Assembly: GCA_030248215.1 (NCBI GenBank)
Contig: JASANG010002323.1
Span: 124,001-188,000 of the forward strand
Reading direction: 5' to 3'
DNA length: 64,000 bases
From: Enoplolaimus lenunculus
Lineage: Eukaryota; Nematoda; Enoplea; Enoplida; Thoracostomopsidae
In this document: positions 23,701-32,200 of the stretch, in pieces
Layout of the letters: each line of letters opens with the position of its first letter
How positions within the stretch are numbered: the stretch's first letter is position 1
Translations under genes and position numbers: made by a program
The notes under the pieces: model-generated
Told to the model about the DNA's origin: nothing
The model's database searches: none
What the model saw: the letters and a program-made list of their open reading frames with translations, nothing else

Positions 23701-24832
23701 ATTGTTAATAGAAGTCAAGCCTTGAAAGGTACTGCATTTCAATCATTAAACAATGCAGTTGTTTCGGGGTACATCTTCAGCAGACAGGAATATAAGCTGA
23801 CCTGCACTTCCTTTAATGCTTCTTGACGTTCGCCAACATTCAGACCATCTAATGGCACTTGTTTTAGAACGACAAGTGACGAATCAACTATGCGACGGCA
23901 CAAGTAAACAGATCTAAAAACACTACTCCAGTGGCGGATCCAGAAATTTCTGATGGAGGAGACCGGGTGATCAGTAGAAAAAGCTAGCGAAAAGCAAATC
24001 GCAATTTTAATATAAAATTTTAACATAAATTTTGATTTTTATTTCAGTTATAAAAGGCTAAACCTGAGTCCTCAACTTTGATGCGCCCGTGCTCGAGTTT
24101 ATAACAGACGATAAATATCGCTGCGTACAGTACAAAGCAAACCAGTATTTAAAATAAGTCTCATCCTTAGTTTAGACTCAAGCACAAATTGATTTTGCCA
24201 ATTTCTAACAATTGTTTCAAAGACATCCAACGTACAAAAAGCCATTTCAAAATAACATGTCGAATAGAAAAACGGTAGATCACTGCCGGAAGAAGCGATT
24301 GTTCAAATTATAGCAACTCAATTTTTGCTATAATGACCGAAATCAGAGGAAAGACCGATATTTATTTCGATGCTCTCACTGAGTGTGCTCAAACGTGTTA
24401 TTCGAATATAGACTGTTACTTACTTTAGAATTCGTCCCATATTAGTTGAAAGTTTATGCAGGCTGTCTGAGTTTCTGTCACATATTTGAGCAGTCTATGC
24501 CATTATTCTGGTTTAGTCACCTTTATAAACTCTAACTTATAGACGTTATCCACAAGCGGCCTTTATAGGAAATAGAGACTGCGTATTGCTTAGAGTACAA
24601 AATGTAGACCTCTCATATTACCCCCTTTAAATTCCGGTCAATAGTTAAATGTGCATATAATTCAGAAAGCTCATGATGCCAAATGTATTTTTGCTTTTCG
24701 GTAGACTTCATCAAACCGATTCTGATGTATCTCAAAGAGTGAACATTACATATCTGTTATTGGCATAAACTGGTCTCTTGCATACCCAAAAGCTCCATGC
24801 CCCACTTTCTTCAGCTTTTCGTAGTTATCCAT
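5703..24832 (-). CDS. NEK8: NIMA-related kinase 8 (NEK8/NPHP9), complete, 19 exons
   Basis: Ser/Thr kinase of the ciliary inversin compartment. Exons, 5' to 3': 24832-24786, 23913-23802, 22911-22756, 22406-22233, 21318-21269, 20773-20692, 20440-20232, 13504-13434, 13311-13282, 13245-13118, 12392-12321, 11877-11760, 10974-10898, 10312-10195, 9453-9300, 8819-8671, 7253-7089, 6111-5953, 5746-5703. They total 2,115 nt (704 aa; human about 692) and every junction agrees in phase. The kinase domain (about 1-260) has Gly loop GHGAFG, Lys33, HRDLKPQN (Asp130) and DFG (Asp149). The activation segment reads GSPSYISPE where human NEK8 has GTPCYISPE. After a linker, the RCC1-like propeller (about 330-695) ends VTSVCC...IIAV, matching NEK8 rather than NEK9; there is no NEK9-type coiled-coil tail. 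The 10-codon linker exon (13311-13282) is the least certain. The intron after 7089 uses a GC donor. Confidence 0.93.
6355..6660. repeat. A/C-rich low-complexity tract in NEK8 intron
   Basis: About 300 bases of nearly pure A plus C on the plus strand, with runs such as A14 and scattered CCCAC, almost no G and little T. On the NEK8 sense strand this is U/G-rich. It sits in the intron between exons 7253-7089 and 6111-5953. The long Phe-rich frames read from it are artefacts of composition. Confidence 0.8.
7278..7462. mobile_element. hAT-like MITE with CCTAAG core and intact TSD
   Basis: A 185-bp element with terminal inverted repeats: GGCCAATGTTACTTTAAG at the left, and at the right the complement of GGCCCATGTTACTTTAAG. 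It is flanked by a perfect 8-bp duplication, CAAATATT, at 7270-7277 and 7463-7470. An 8-bp target duplication is the hallmark of hAT transposition. The core is degenerate CCTAAG/CCTAAA hexamers. On the NEK8 strand it lies only about 25 bases upstream of the acceptor of exon 7253-7089. It has no coding capacity. Confidence 0.85.
7890..8036. mobile_element. Degenerate GC-rich MITE (AGGGTTGC family)
   Basis: The stretch contains GTGGCGCAACGCCGTCCAGC and later GCGGGACAACGCACAGCG, resembling the GC-rich halves of the better-preserved copies at 10,455, 11,950 and 33,502. Ends are not resolvable. It lies in a NEK8 intron. Confidence 0.4.
8098..8527 (+). mobile_element. Mariner-like MITE, older copy
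   Basis: The left end reads GAAATGACCCGAACAAGAGG and the right end ATTCGGGTCACAACAG followed by TA. Internal landmarks (TCTCCAGAGGGTACCCC, the TTATTCGGTTACGGAC motif, ATTTATGGACTC) are shared with copies at 9,517, 40,561 and 53,694. Substitutions make it older than those. It lies in the NEK8 intron between exons 8819-8671 and 7253-7089. Confidence 0.7.
9517..9936 (+). mobile_element. Mariner-like MITE, 420 bp
   Basis: Terminal inverted repeats CTGTATTGACCCGAAAACGA (left) and ATTCGGGTCAATACAG (right), with TA before the left end. TIR sequence and internal landmarks agree with the other copies. Non-coding. It lies in a NEK8 intron, 60 bases from exon 9453-9300. Confidence 0.75.
10455..10599. 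mobile_element. GC-rich MITE (AGGGTTGC family)
   Basis: The left end AGGTTGGCGCTATACTTTTG is answered by an inverted right end, CAAGTATTGCGCCACC. The interior is strikingly GC-rich (GACGCC, GGCGCC, CGGCGAC) against AT-rich surroundings. It lies in a NEK8 intron. Same family as 11,950-12,106. Confidence 0.6.
11071..11232. mobile_element. hAT-like MITE remnant (GTAGCCAG family)
   Basis: Begins CCATAGCCACGGG and ends with GTGAGCTGGCTACGTGCCTGG, giving inverted TAGCCA/TGGCTA ends. The internal CTCAGCCC...GGAAAAGTTTTGGCCCC blocks recur at about 32,168, 59,635 and 27,325. It lies in the NEK8 intron between exons 11877-11760 and 10974-10898. Confidence 0.5.
11950..12106. mobile_element. GC-rich MITE, best copy of AGGGTTGC family
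   Basis: About 157 bp. The left terminus AGGGTTGCTCTATACTTG and right terminus AAGTATAGCGCAACCCT are inverted repeats. Between them the sequence is dominated by GCGC/CCGCGG. It is non-coding and lies in a NEK8 intron. Related copies are at 10,455, 33,502 and, as single ends, about 580-632 and 49,340-49,375. I could not settle the target-site duplication, so the superfamily is unassigned. Confidence 0.7.
12775..12954. mobile_element. CCTAAG-core hAT-like MITE
   Basis: The left end GGTCAATGTATAAAACAGGG and the right-end complement GGCCCATACAGAGATCAGG are imperfect inverted repeats. The flanking 8-mers CAATGGTT and CAGTAGTT match at six of eight positions, consistent with an aged hAT duplication. 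The core carries CCTAAGCCTAAGTCTAAGC. It lies in a NEK8 intron. Confidence 0.65.
14100..16127 (+). mobile_element. Fossil of a Polinton/Maverick-type (protein-primed) DNA polymerase B
   Basis: Plus-strand reading frames carry family signatures in polymerase order: a zinc-finger-like start near 14,130, the ELNMTGIKYP motif near 14,910, an exonuclease-region stretch near 15,050-15,200, and the FYSTLNDDGISDEHY and DVLLLHD motifs near 15,590-15,740. These are typical of polymerase B of Polintons/Mavericks and the related adintoviruses. The copy is clearly broken, with several breaks, and only part of the element remains. No integrase, capsid or packaging ATPase and no terminal repeats were seen. 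It is best treated as a moderately old, inert fossil in NEK8 intron 7, abutting the tandem array that starts at 16,128. Confidence 0.75.
15346..15366. repeat. ACG trinucleotide microsatellite
   Basis: Seven perfect ACG/GAC repeats, preceded by a looser GATGACGACGACGAGGATGAG stretch at about 15,276-15,296. It lies within the polymerase fossil. Confidence 0.8.
16128..18410. repeat. Tandem array, three ~0.73-kb units
   Basis: Units begin with CGGTGCGC at 16128, 16962 and 17691. Units 2 and 3 are 729 bp apart. Unit 1 is longer (834 bp) because an internal block of about 104 bp (TTTGCTTTGAAAATATTAAT...) is duplicated at about 16,227 and 16,331. Units 1 and 2 are nearly identical over hundreds of bases, while unit 3 is more diverged towards its right end. 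Each unit keeps a short open frame on each strand, but the plus-strand frame shortens from 119 to 100 to 74 residues, which argues against coding. It lies in NEK8 intron 7. Confidence 0.9.
18418..18815. repeat. Minisatellite, ~29-bp degenerate unit
   Basis: About 13 degenerate copies of a unit resembling AAAAATGTGACGCCATTTAA followed by TTACCCTC. The GTGACGCCA and GTGAGCGAT variants alternate irregularly. It lies in NEK8 intron 7 directly after the tandem array. Confidence 0.85.
19050..19490. repeat. Duplicated ~285-bp block
   Basis: GAACTTTTTAAGAAACGT...TTGGGATAAAG..GCTGAAAA occurs near 19,056 and again near 19,341. In each case it is followed by CACACCAA/CGGCCCAGCAAC-like and AAAAAGCAGAG.GATC.CC blocks. 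The two copies are clearly diverged. No coding meaning is seen. Confidence 0.6.
19560..20000 (-). other. Unassigned open frame with coiled-coil look
   Basis: A minus-strand frame of 124 residues ending near 19,621 contains CTKCQRS and then a heptad-like stretch rich in Ile/Met/Ala (IEKQIKQMAESLATMTESVA). The far end is a GA-rich/CT-rich low-complexity run (19,600-19,710). It lies in NEK8 intron 7 among repeats. It could be a remnant of a mobile-element ORF; I recognise no family and doubt it is a host exon. Confidence 0.2.
23045..23414. mobile_element. CCGG-rich hAT-like MITE, 370 bp
   Basis: Left end CAGGGTACAACCGAAGGTC; right end CACCTCCGGTTACATCCTG, its inverted counterpart. The flanking 8-mers ACAGGTAA and ACAAGTGG agree at five of eight positions, in line with an old hAT duplication. 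It lies in the NEK8 intron between exons 23913-23802 and 22911-22756. Confidence 0.65.
24339..24650 (+). mobile_element. Heavily decayed mariner-like MITE
   Basis: Landmarks survive in order: GGAAAGACCGATATTTATTT, then CTCATATTACCCCC and TTCCGGTCAATAG at the right. They match the family at 40,561 with many substitutions. It lies in the first intron of NEK8. Confidence 0.45.
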
Positions 24833-26235
24833 TGTTTGACGATATTTTTTAAAAAATATTCAGTAATTCTATGTTAAGCAGTACTTTATACTTCATTTAG
24901 CACTGATTATTTAATAACATACACATATATAGATAGTGGGTAAAAAGTCACTTCATAATTCATATAGTGCAAACTAATGAGTAAAATGTAGTGATGGGCA
25001 AATCGACATACCATATGGGGGCAAGCAGATTGAAAATGTATCATACACTAAGGTGCACCCCCGATCCTTCTATCGAAGTATAAACAAAGCATTGTGTCGT
25101 GCTGGAACAAGACAATTTACTGATGTCTTGGATGCCTGGCTATCTTATAATCATTACATATTTTACGGCATCGAAAAGGGTGAAAAAATTATTGAGTGAG
25201 AAAGTTCTACCGTCCACTCCTCTCAAAATTGCACAAACAAATACACTCGGATTGTTCGTCTTCTACAACAGTTTTCCAAATGTTTCATTTCAGAGCTTAA
25301 GGTTGAGCTAAATTTAGACTTTGGTTCATAAGCTTCTGAACAAAAAAGTACAAGATCCATAAAGCCATAACATCGGAAAACTATTAAACCATGTTTTTAT
25401 ATATATACTTCGTAAACGTAAAGTTGCACGCAAACTATAGTGTTGCTGTAAAATAGCAAGCACATACAGAATTTACACATGTATGTATAGTTTTATGCAA
25501 GAAACTGCATTTTATATTTTGATACAAGTATCGACAATTGCAAACGTCGCATCTACAATACGTCCACTTTCTCTTAAACAATAGAAGCGTGAAGTGTTAG
25601 TAAATTTCCGAAATCTCATAGATGGGGCCCTTATTCCAAAACTGTGTGCCATTAACGAAAGTACGCAATCTGGACCCCTAGAAATTAAATGAGAAGTGAT
25701 ATATACTACAGATATCGTCAAGCGTGTTCAATGGTACCCTTGTATGGCTGCATGTTCGTACGATATGTGCTTTACCAAGAGTATTCTTTGTATTAATTTT
25801 TAGGCCGTAAAAAATAAAATTCAAAGGGTCATAACTTTGGAGCCCTGCAGCTTTAAAACTTGCACCGCCGAACTCAGCACGTCGAAATCTATAAAATAAA
25901 CTGCTTTTCATTAAATTCCTGTAAAGTTCCAAACTCCGTACCTCCGCCTCGACCATTTAGCAAGAAGTTTTCAATTTAGCCGCTGTCATTTGCAAAAAAA
26001 CTAATTTTAAACACGGTATCAAAAGTTACGCGATCTATCATCAATTAGCAATAAGCACTGGCACATATTTGAGATTTCCAATACCTTTTTCAAATCGCCT
26101 TCCATAGTTGTTATCCGAAGCCCTCCACAGGCTGTTCTCAGCCTAAAAATTTCACAAGGCAGTGCTGAGTATATGACCGTTTAGGTGGCATAATTTTTTT
26201 ATTGGGCGCAGCATAAACGGCCCTGATGATATAAA
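24833..26235. other. Gap between NEK8 start and KLHL10 end
   Basis: Both neighbours are on the minus strand. On that strand, 25,512-25,680 and 25,719-25,885 are open frames preceded by plausible acceptors (TTTCTAG, TTTATAG). The downstream one ends in a TAA, so a small two-exon gene is conceivable, but the peptides match nothing I know. No other signal is seen. Confidence 0.3.
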
Positions 26236-26241
26236 TTTATT
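26236..26241 (-). terminator. Poly(A) signal for KLHL10
   Basis: AATAAA on the minus strand about 26 bases after the KLHL10 stop at 26267, implying a very short 3' UTR. Confidence 0.5.
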
Positions 26242-26266
26242 TCAAAATAAGAAAACAATATTCAGT

Positions 26267-29200
26267 TCATCCAGCTTCCACGGCTTGTTTCTTGTAAAAA
26301 TACGAGTACTCGATTGCATTCGCGAGTCGAGGAACAAATACAGCTTTCAACGCACTACGAGTTACGTTCATATCTCGAAGTACTGTCCAATGATTCAATG
26401 ATACATCGTAGCATTCAACGGTTGCAATAGTGCTGATTCCTAGCGGTTCAGAAAAGATCATTTTACCACTAGTTGATTTAAGGGCGGGCCACATTGGCTG
26501 TAACCCTTCAACAGGGTCCAAAACCAAAATTTTGTATTACGATTCAATATATATTTAAATTGCGTTTAGCTTCTTACCCGATGCATTTGCCAGTTTTTTC
26601 CGCTGGGTCCGCCTCTGCATTTTACGTCAGTTTATATTATGCGAATTACCCGAAAATTCTGGTGTGTTTAGCATAAACCTGTGCAAAAAAGGCAATATAA
26701 CGCCTAATCCTACTCGTTTGCAACTCAACAGGAAACCGGGACGCCTTAAAAACCAACACCGACAGAGAAAAAAGGGAATATTTGAAACAGGGCGAATAAA
26801 GCCAAAGATTCGGAAAAAACTAAATTTTACGTCAGTTTAAACCTGACTGCATTTCAAGTGTATTCTCACATACCATCGTATCCGCCAATCGCGTACACGA
26901 TGCCGTTGTCTTCAGCCAATGCAAAATTACTGCGCCATTGATTCATTTCGGCAACAAACGACCAGTGATTTGTTACTGGGCAGTATTTTTCAACTGAAAT
27001 TCAGTGTAATTTTTGAGACGCTGGCAAACGCGATCACGCTTCATGCTTAGCTCGATATTAGATGCCATGTCATGGCAAAGAACTAGCGTTGATGTTTAAA
27101 CGTACACAATCTTAAGGACCAGTGTTAGTTTTAGGAGCGTAACAGTAGTATAAGCATATTCCTAAGCCTAAGTCTCAGCGACAGCGTAAGGCTAAGCCTA
27201 CAACTACGCCTTGGCCTAAGTCTAAGCCTAATCCTAATAAAAAATTAGTGCAATACATTGAAAACGGTAATAAAGAACAAACGATAAATAGAATACCGAG
27301 TTTGTAGTCAGGTAAGCATGTTAGCGACAAGCCCGTAGCCAGCTCAGCTTGCTAAGGGGGCTGAAAACGTTATGAGGGGCATACAAGCGTTTGCATAATT
27401 TACAACCGAGTTTGAAACTTGTCACGTAGGGCAAGATTTTTTCCAGGAGCGATGAACCGCCCGGCCCCCCTATGGCTGCGGGGGACGGCTATGCCAAATT
27501 TCGTATGACCAACAAGCAAAGCTAAAACTTTTCCCGAGGCATTGAAGCCGATCTGGCTCACATTTTGCTACGGTTTTGTGCTCTACATGAAGACTGCAAA
27601 CGTCATGCATTATTACAAACTGAATGCAGGAGCTTTCACCAGATGGGATTAGGACTGCAGCATCCTCTAATTTAGGCAATCCTAGCTTCTAAATTTAGCA
27701 CTTTTTCCGCAATTGAATTACCCTACGTGTGAGAGATCGCTAGTTATCACCAACTGATTATGCCTACTGTTACTACACACGTTAAGAGTAGTCCTCGACC
27801 CGCGGGTACCCGCCAGCCAACACGGGCCGGCTAAGAAATTTTTGACGTAGGTATCCTAGAATTTGGGTAACAAACGACAGACGAGGTATAACTATATTAG
27901 CCCTACATTACATTGTTTAACTTATCGAATAATCGGTTGTTTTACCATAGGTATCAGGATACAACCGGAGGTCTGAAAATCACTCCGACAAAAAATTGAA
28001 ATACAGAGTGACAATTTACGTCTTTAATAAATGTTGTGTCTTTCATGATATTGTTTGTAGCTTTGCGCGTGTCAGGTAAAAAAAATTTTAACCAACTCTA
28101 ACAGCTTGCAGGGTTTTGAGAACGTCCATCCTAGAACAAACAAGCAAACAAACAAAACCAGCAAACAAACAAAAATCACAAGTGATACCTGATTGCAATC
28201 TTTGATCGCCATCAAATCCTCCTGCAACGAGCAACGTGCCATCGTCTGGCAGCGCAACAGCACTAACACCACTTCGTGCAACATTCATCGACGCGATCAT
28301 TGTCCAAGTGTTGCTCACTGGATCGTAAACTTCGGCAGTGGATTGAACTCGAACACCGTCGAAACCGCCGCAAATGTAGATTTTGTCTAAAATTTAAAAT
28401 AATACTTTGCGATATATATTGCCTTTAGCTATGCACAAGTTGCGAAGTGTATTTACATTTGGCACTACAGAGGCGAATCCCGAGTTCAATCTTCCCTTTA
28501 CCAGGAATGCATCTAGTACCGAGATAAGGACTCATTGAAAGCGACTTTGTAAATATCTTGGCCAGACTCAAAGAAATGAAGTCTAAATTCTGTACTGTCA
28601 CAAAATTATTTTATCGAGCACTTAAAGATGAACGATGAAATGCTGTCAATCCGCTTTGAAATCTAAAAGCTTACGCAAAACTTGCTTAAAAACAATTTAA
28701 AATATATATGTCAAAACCCAGTATGTTAGGAGAGTTGCACATGTGGGCAACTACGGATTACTAGTAATTAATAAATCCACTAGATCTGATCAGTTTTTCT
28801 CAACCAGTCAACTACCGTTTAAAACAGCAACTGCCGCGTCACTTCTCACAGCAGACATTGACGAAACAAATCTCCAGATATTTTGTGATTGATCATAACA
28901 TTCAACAGAACTAGAAATAGCAGAATAAGCGGAAAAAATAATGGCTAAAACGATATTTCACTACAACATAGTACTTGTACGTGCTAAGCAATGATACTTA
29001 ACCATTTTGTAGTTTTTAAAAGCGTAATTAAGTTAAGTAAATACTTAAGTCGCTGGCTAAATTTGAAGATTGCAGATTAACCGTTCACTAACCTCGATAT
29101 AATTGAAATTACTGAGTCATGGTGCCTCCTATGTAAAACTATTACTTTCTTGTGGTTTACATTTGATGTTTCTTTATTTTTGCTTCGAACATTTAAGTAC

Positions 29201-32200
29201 TTACTTAAATCAGCTACTTATTAAGTAAAGTATAACTTAAGTAAATAATTAAGTAAGATTTCAGAAACCCGGCCAATGTTTACACCTAATCAGGAAATTG
29301 TATATACTTGACAGAGCCGCATCAGATGAAGCAATCTGCAGGGCTATGTGGCATAACGCTGTACTAAGTCAAAACAAATAGAAATGGTTTTAAGTTCAAC
29401 CAAACGTTACTCTGGCGTGACAAAATTGAATTTAAGGTTAATGCCGTTATAAAATTAAACTCGAAAGTTCAAACGTATTCACAAACGTGTTCAGAACCTA
29501 TAATAATTCACAGTGATGCTTGAAAATTGCCAACCGCTAAAGAATTGAAATTTCGCTGAACAGCTGGTGAGACTGGCTGCACAAAAATGTTTTCGGAAAC
29601 CTAAACTAAAATCTAACTTTTTAACCCGCACAAATTAGAAAAATATCAACCTAAGCCTTGATCCACGGCCGTCAAAGCCTCCAATTGCGTAAATGCATCC
29701 TGAGGCAACTGCTGTACAAACGTAGCACCGTGGACTATTCATACGGCCTGCATCGCGCCACGATCCTTTAACCGGATCCAAAGCCCGGACACGACTAAAA
29801 TACTCGGTTCCATCATATCCACCGATGGCGAATATTTCACCTTGAAATGTGACTAAACCATGATAAGCACGAGGTATTTGGTCACACAAACGCGGTTCAA
29901 TAAACCAACAGTCAGCCTTTAAACAACAGTGATAAAAAATTGTGGTACTAGCATGAAACCGTTACCACCCATCCTATAGGCATCTGTGACCAGCCCTGCC
30001 CAAAATTTTTCTAACATTAAAAGAATTTTCTACACAAGAAGGTCGGTTTTTTTAGCTACGAGGCTGTGGTTATTAGATCCTTTAAAATTTCCGCATCGTG
30101 TTTATGCTTACTATTAGGATTTTTCATGAGATGTAGCTTAGCTTTAGGTTTAGGAAATCACGAGAGAATACAAAAAGTAAATTTAGGTGTCCTGAAAACG
30201 GAAATAATGGCTCTTCACGAAGCACAAAAATTGTCGAGCAACAATTGTGGAAACCGAGACCTCCTTAAATCTTGCTTAAATCATTCAAATAAATTCTTAA
30301 AGTCCAACATCGTTCGATAACAGTTTCACAGAGCAAGAAACACAACCGTAAACGCATAGAAGCTTTCACAACATCTTCAGCATATAAAACAGTCATGTAA
30401 GCTTACTGTTACAAAAACATGAACGAGTTCTTGTACATTATCTGCCACATTTACGATTACGACAAATCTTTAACTTTGACTTTAAGTGTTGGAAAGGGCT
30501 TACCTGATCCTAAGCCTACGCCTTTGCATGCAGATGTTTTACCGAAGCGTAATATCAGAATTAACCTTAAATGTAGCGGAAGCGTAGAAGAATCACAAGA
30601 ATGTATTCAACACACCGAACTGTTATATTTCATCACTATTGCTAACCTTGCTATCAAACGATTCGATCACATCTGAAGGCCGACCTTGACTCCATCCACC
30701 AATCGCAAACAGTATATTGCTCGGAAGTCGTGGTGCAAACAGATCTGCTATAGTCTCCAGACCAGTTTCCGATTTACTGATGCTTGCGAACGCCACAGTC
30801 TGCTTCCAACCCAACAACCCAAGTCGCAGCGAATATTTGAACACAGCTTCTTTCGCAGATTCAACCAATACTTGAGCGTTAACGTCACCAGTGACAAGGC
30901 GGTCTGACAAAATTGTGTTGATTTCACACTGTTTTAAGTAACCAAAACGTACTGCCTGCAAACAATGTGTTCTGCTTTTTGTGGTAAGAGTTTAATAGAT
31001 GAAGTCAGGATTGGATTGAATTAGTTTTGAGTCAACCTAAAACTTTAGATTTTAGGTCAAAAATTCGATTTAAGTTTGAAAGTCTCTTGTTTTGGCAAAC
31101 TTACAACTTTTCATGCAGTTTTATTACTACTACTATAATGCGTTTTGTATTGGGTGTTCAGAAAGTTGCTGGGCACTTTTGCAGTTTTGCCCCGCCACTT
31201 CAAAATGTGAGGGGGACTTTTTTTACTTGTAATATAAAAATGTTTTGTTTTCCTGTTTTAAAAACTGGTTTCTAACGCGAAAATTTTTCGTCAATTTTGC
31301 GTTGTATTTTTAGGGGGATGCCGCCCTTTGCACGACACCCCTTGCAATTTGAATTGATACTAAGCAGGATGGGGGGCTGTCGCCACCAAGTCCTCTACAC
31401 TAGCATTTTATTATTGAAAGAGCTAAGATTCCTGAAATAGTTTTAAACCGTTTTGCGCGTAAGTATGACATGCATTTAGGGCGGGATGCTTGGGGGCAGC
31501 TGCCCATTTTCTGCCAAGTATTTTTTCAAATCGAAGAGTCTGAAAACGGAATTGTCACAGTGGGGGTAAACTTTTCTACTGTGAGGGGGAGCTATAAAAG
31601 TTCCAGTCGTTGATAGGTAGCAGATGTGACGAAAGTGAATGCGTAATTTCTGCCAACTACGGATTTGGTCTGATTTAGGTTTCATGTTATAGCTGTTTTG
31701 GAAAATTCCCAGCCTCTAACCTAGCCTATGGTCTGGTTATTTACTAAAGTACGGCCGGAAGCTCAAAATGTTGCACAAATTTCTGTCGCATTCAAATGTA
31801 TATTGGTGCATTAAAATTCTAATTCAAAATGACAAGGAATAAGTTTCACGGCCGCAGCCACGTACCAGCCAATCATGTTAAAGGAGTCAAAAGTAAGTTC
31901 CAGAGGGGAATTTGCAAAGTACGCATGTTTGTCAACTGGGACAAAGCAGTCTAAGAGAACTGAGCTTTTCTGTTATCTTTCCTTGGCTAATGTTCCATAA
32001 AACATACAGTGAGTAATCTTGACAATGATTTGAGACGTTTCGCAGGAAGTGTGTTCACCCACAGTTTAATCGCAAACCAGACATGAAATTCGGTCGGCAA
32101 ATTAATTCTGTCATCTTTGAGGTAACTCTGAAAAAGTCAAAAATACTGGAAGTTTATGTGGACCGCGGGTCCATAGCCAGGGTGAGGCCAGGTAAGCTCA

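Noticed and set aside
5703-24832. Calling the minus-strand kinase plus RCC1 gene NEK9
   Set aside because: NEK9 also has kinase and RCC1 parts. But total length, the LPAL and YISPE kinase segments, the LGLxxRE-type propeller and the short VTSVCC..IIAV C-terminus match NEK8, and there is no Gly-rich hinge or coiled-coil tail.
25512-25956. Small minus-strand gene between NEK8 and KLHL10
   Set aside because: Plausible acceptors and open frames exist, but there is no start, no homology and no second line of evidence, so it is kept only as a note.
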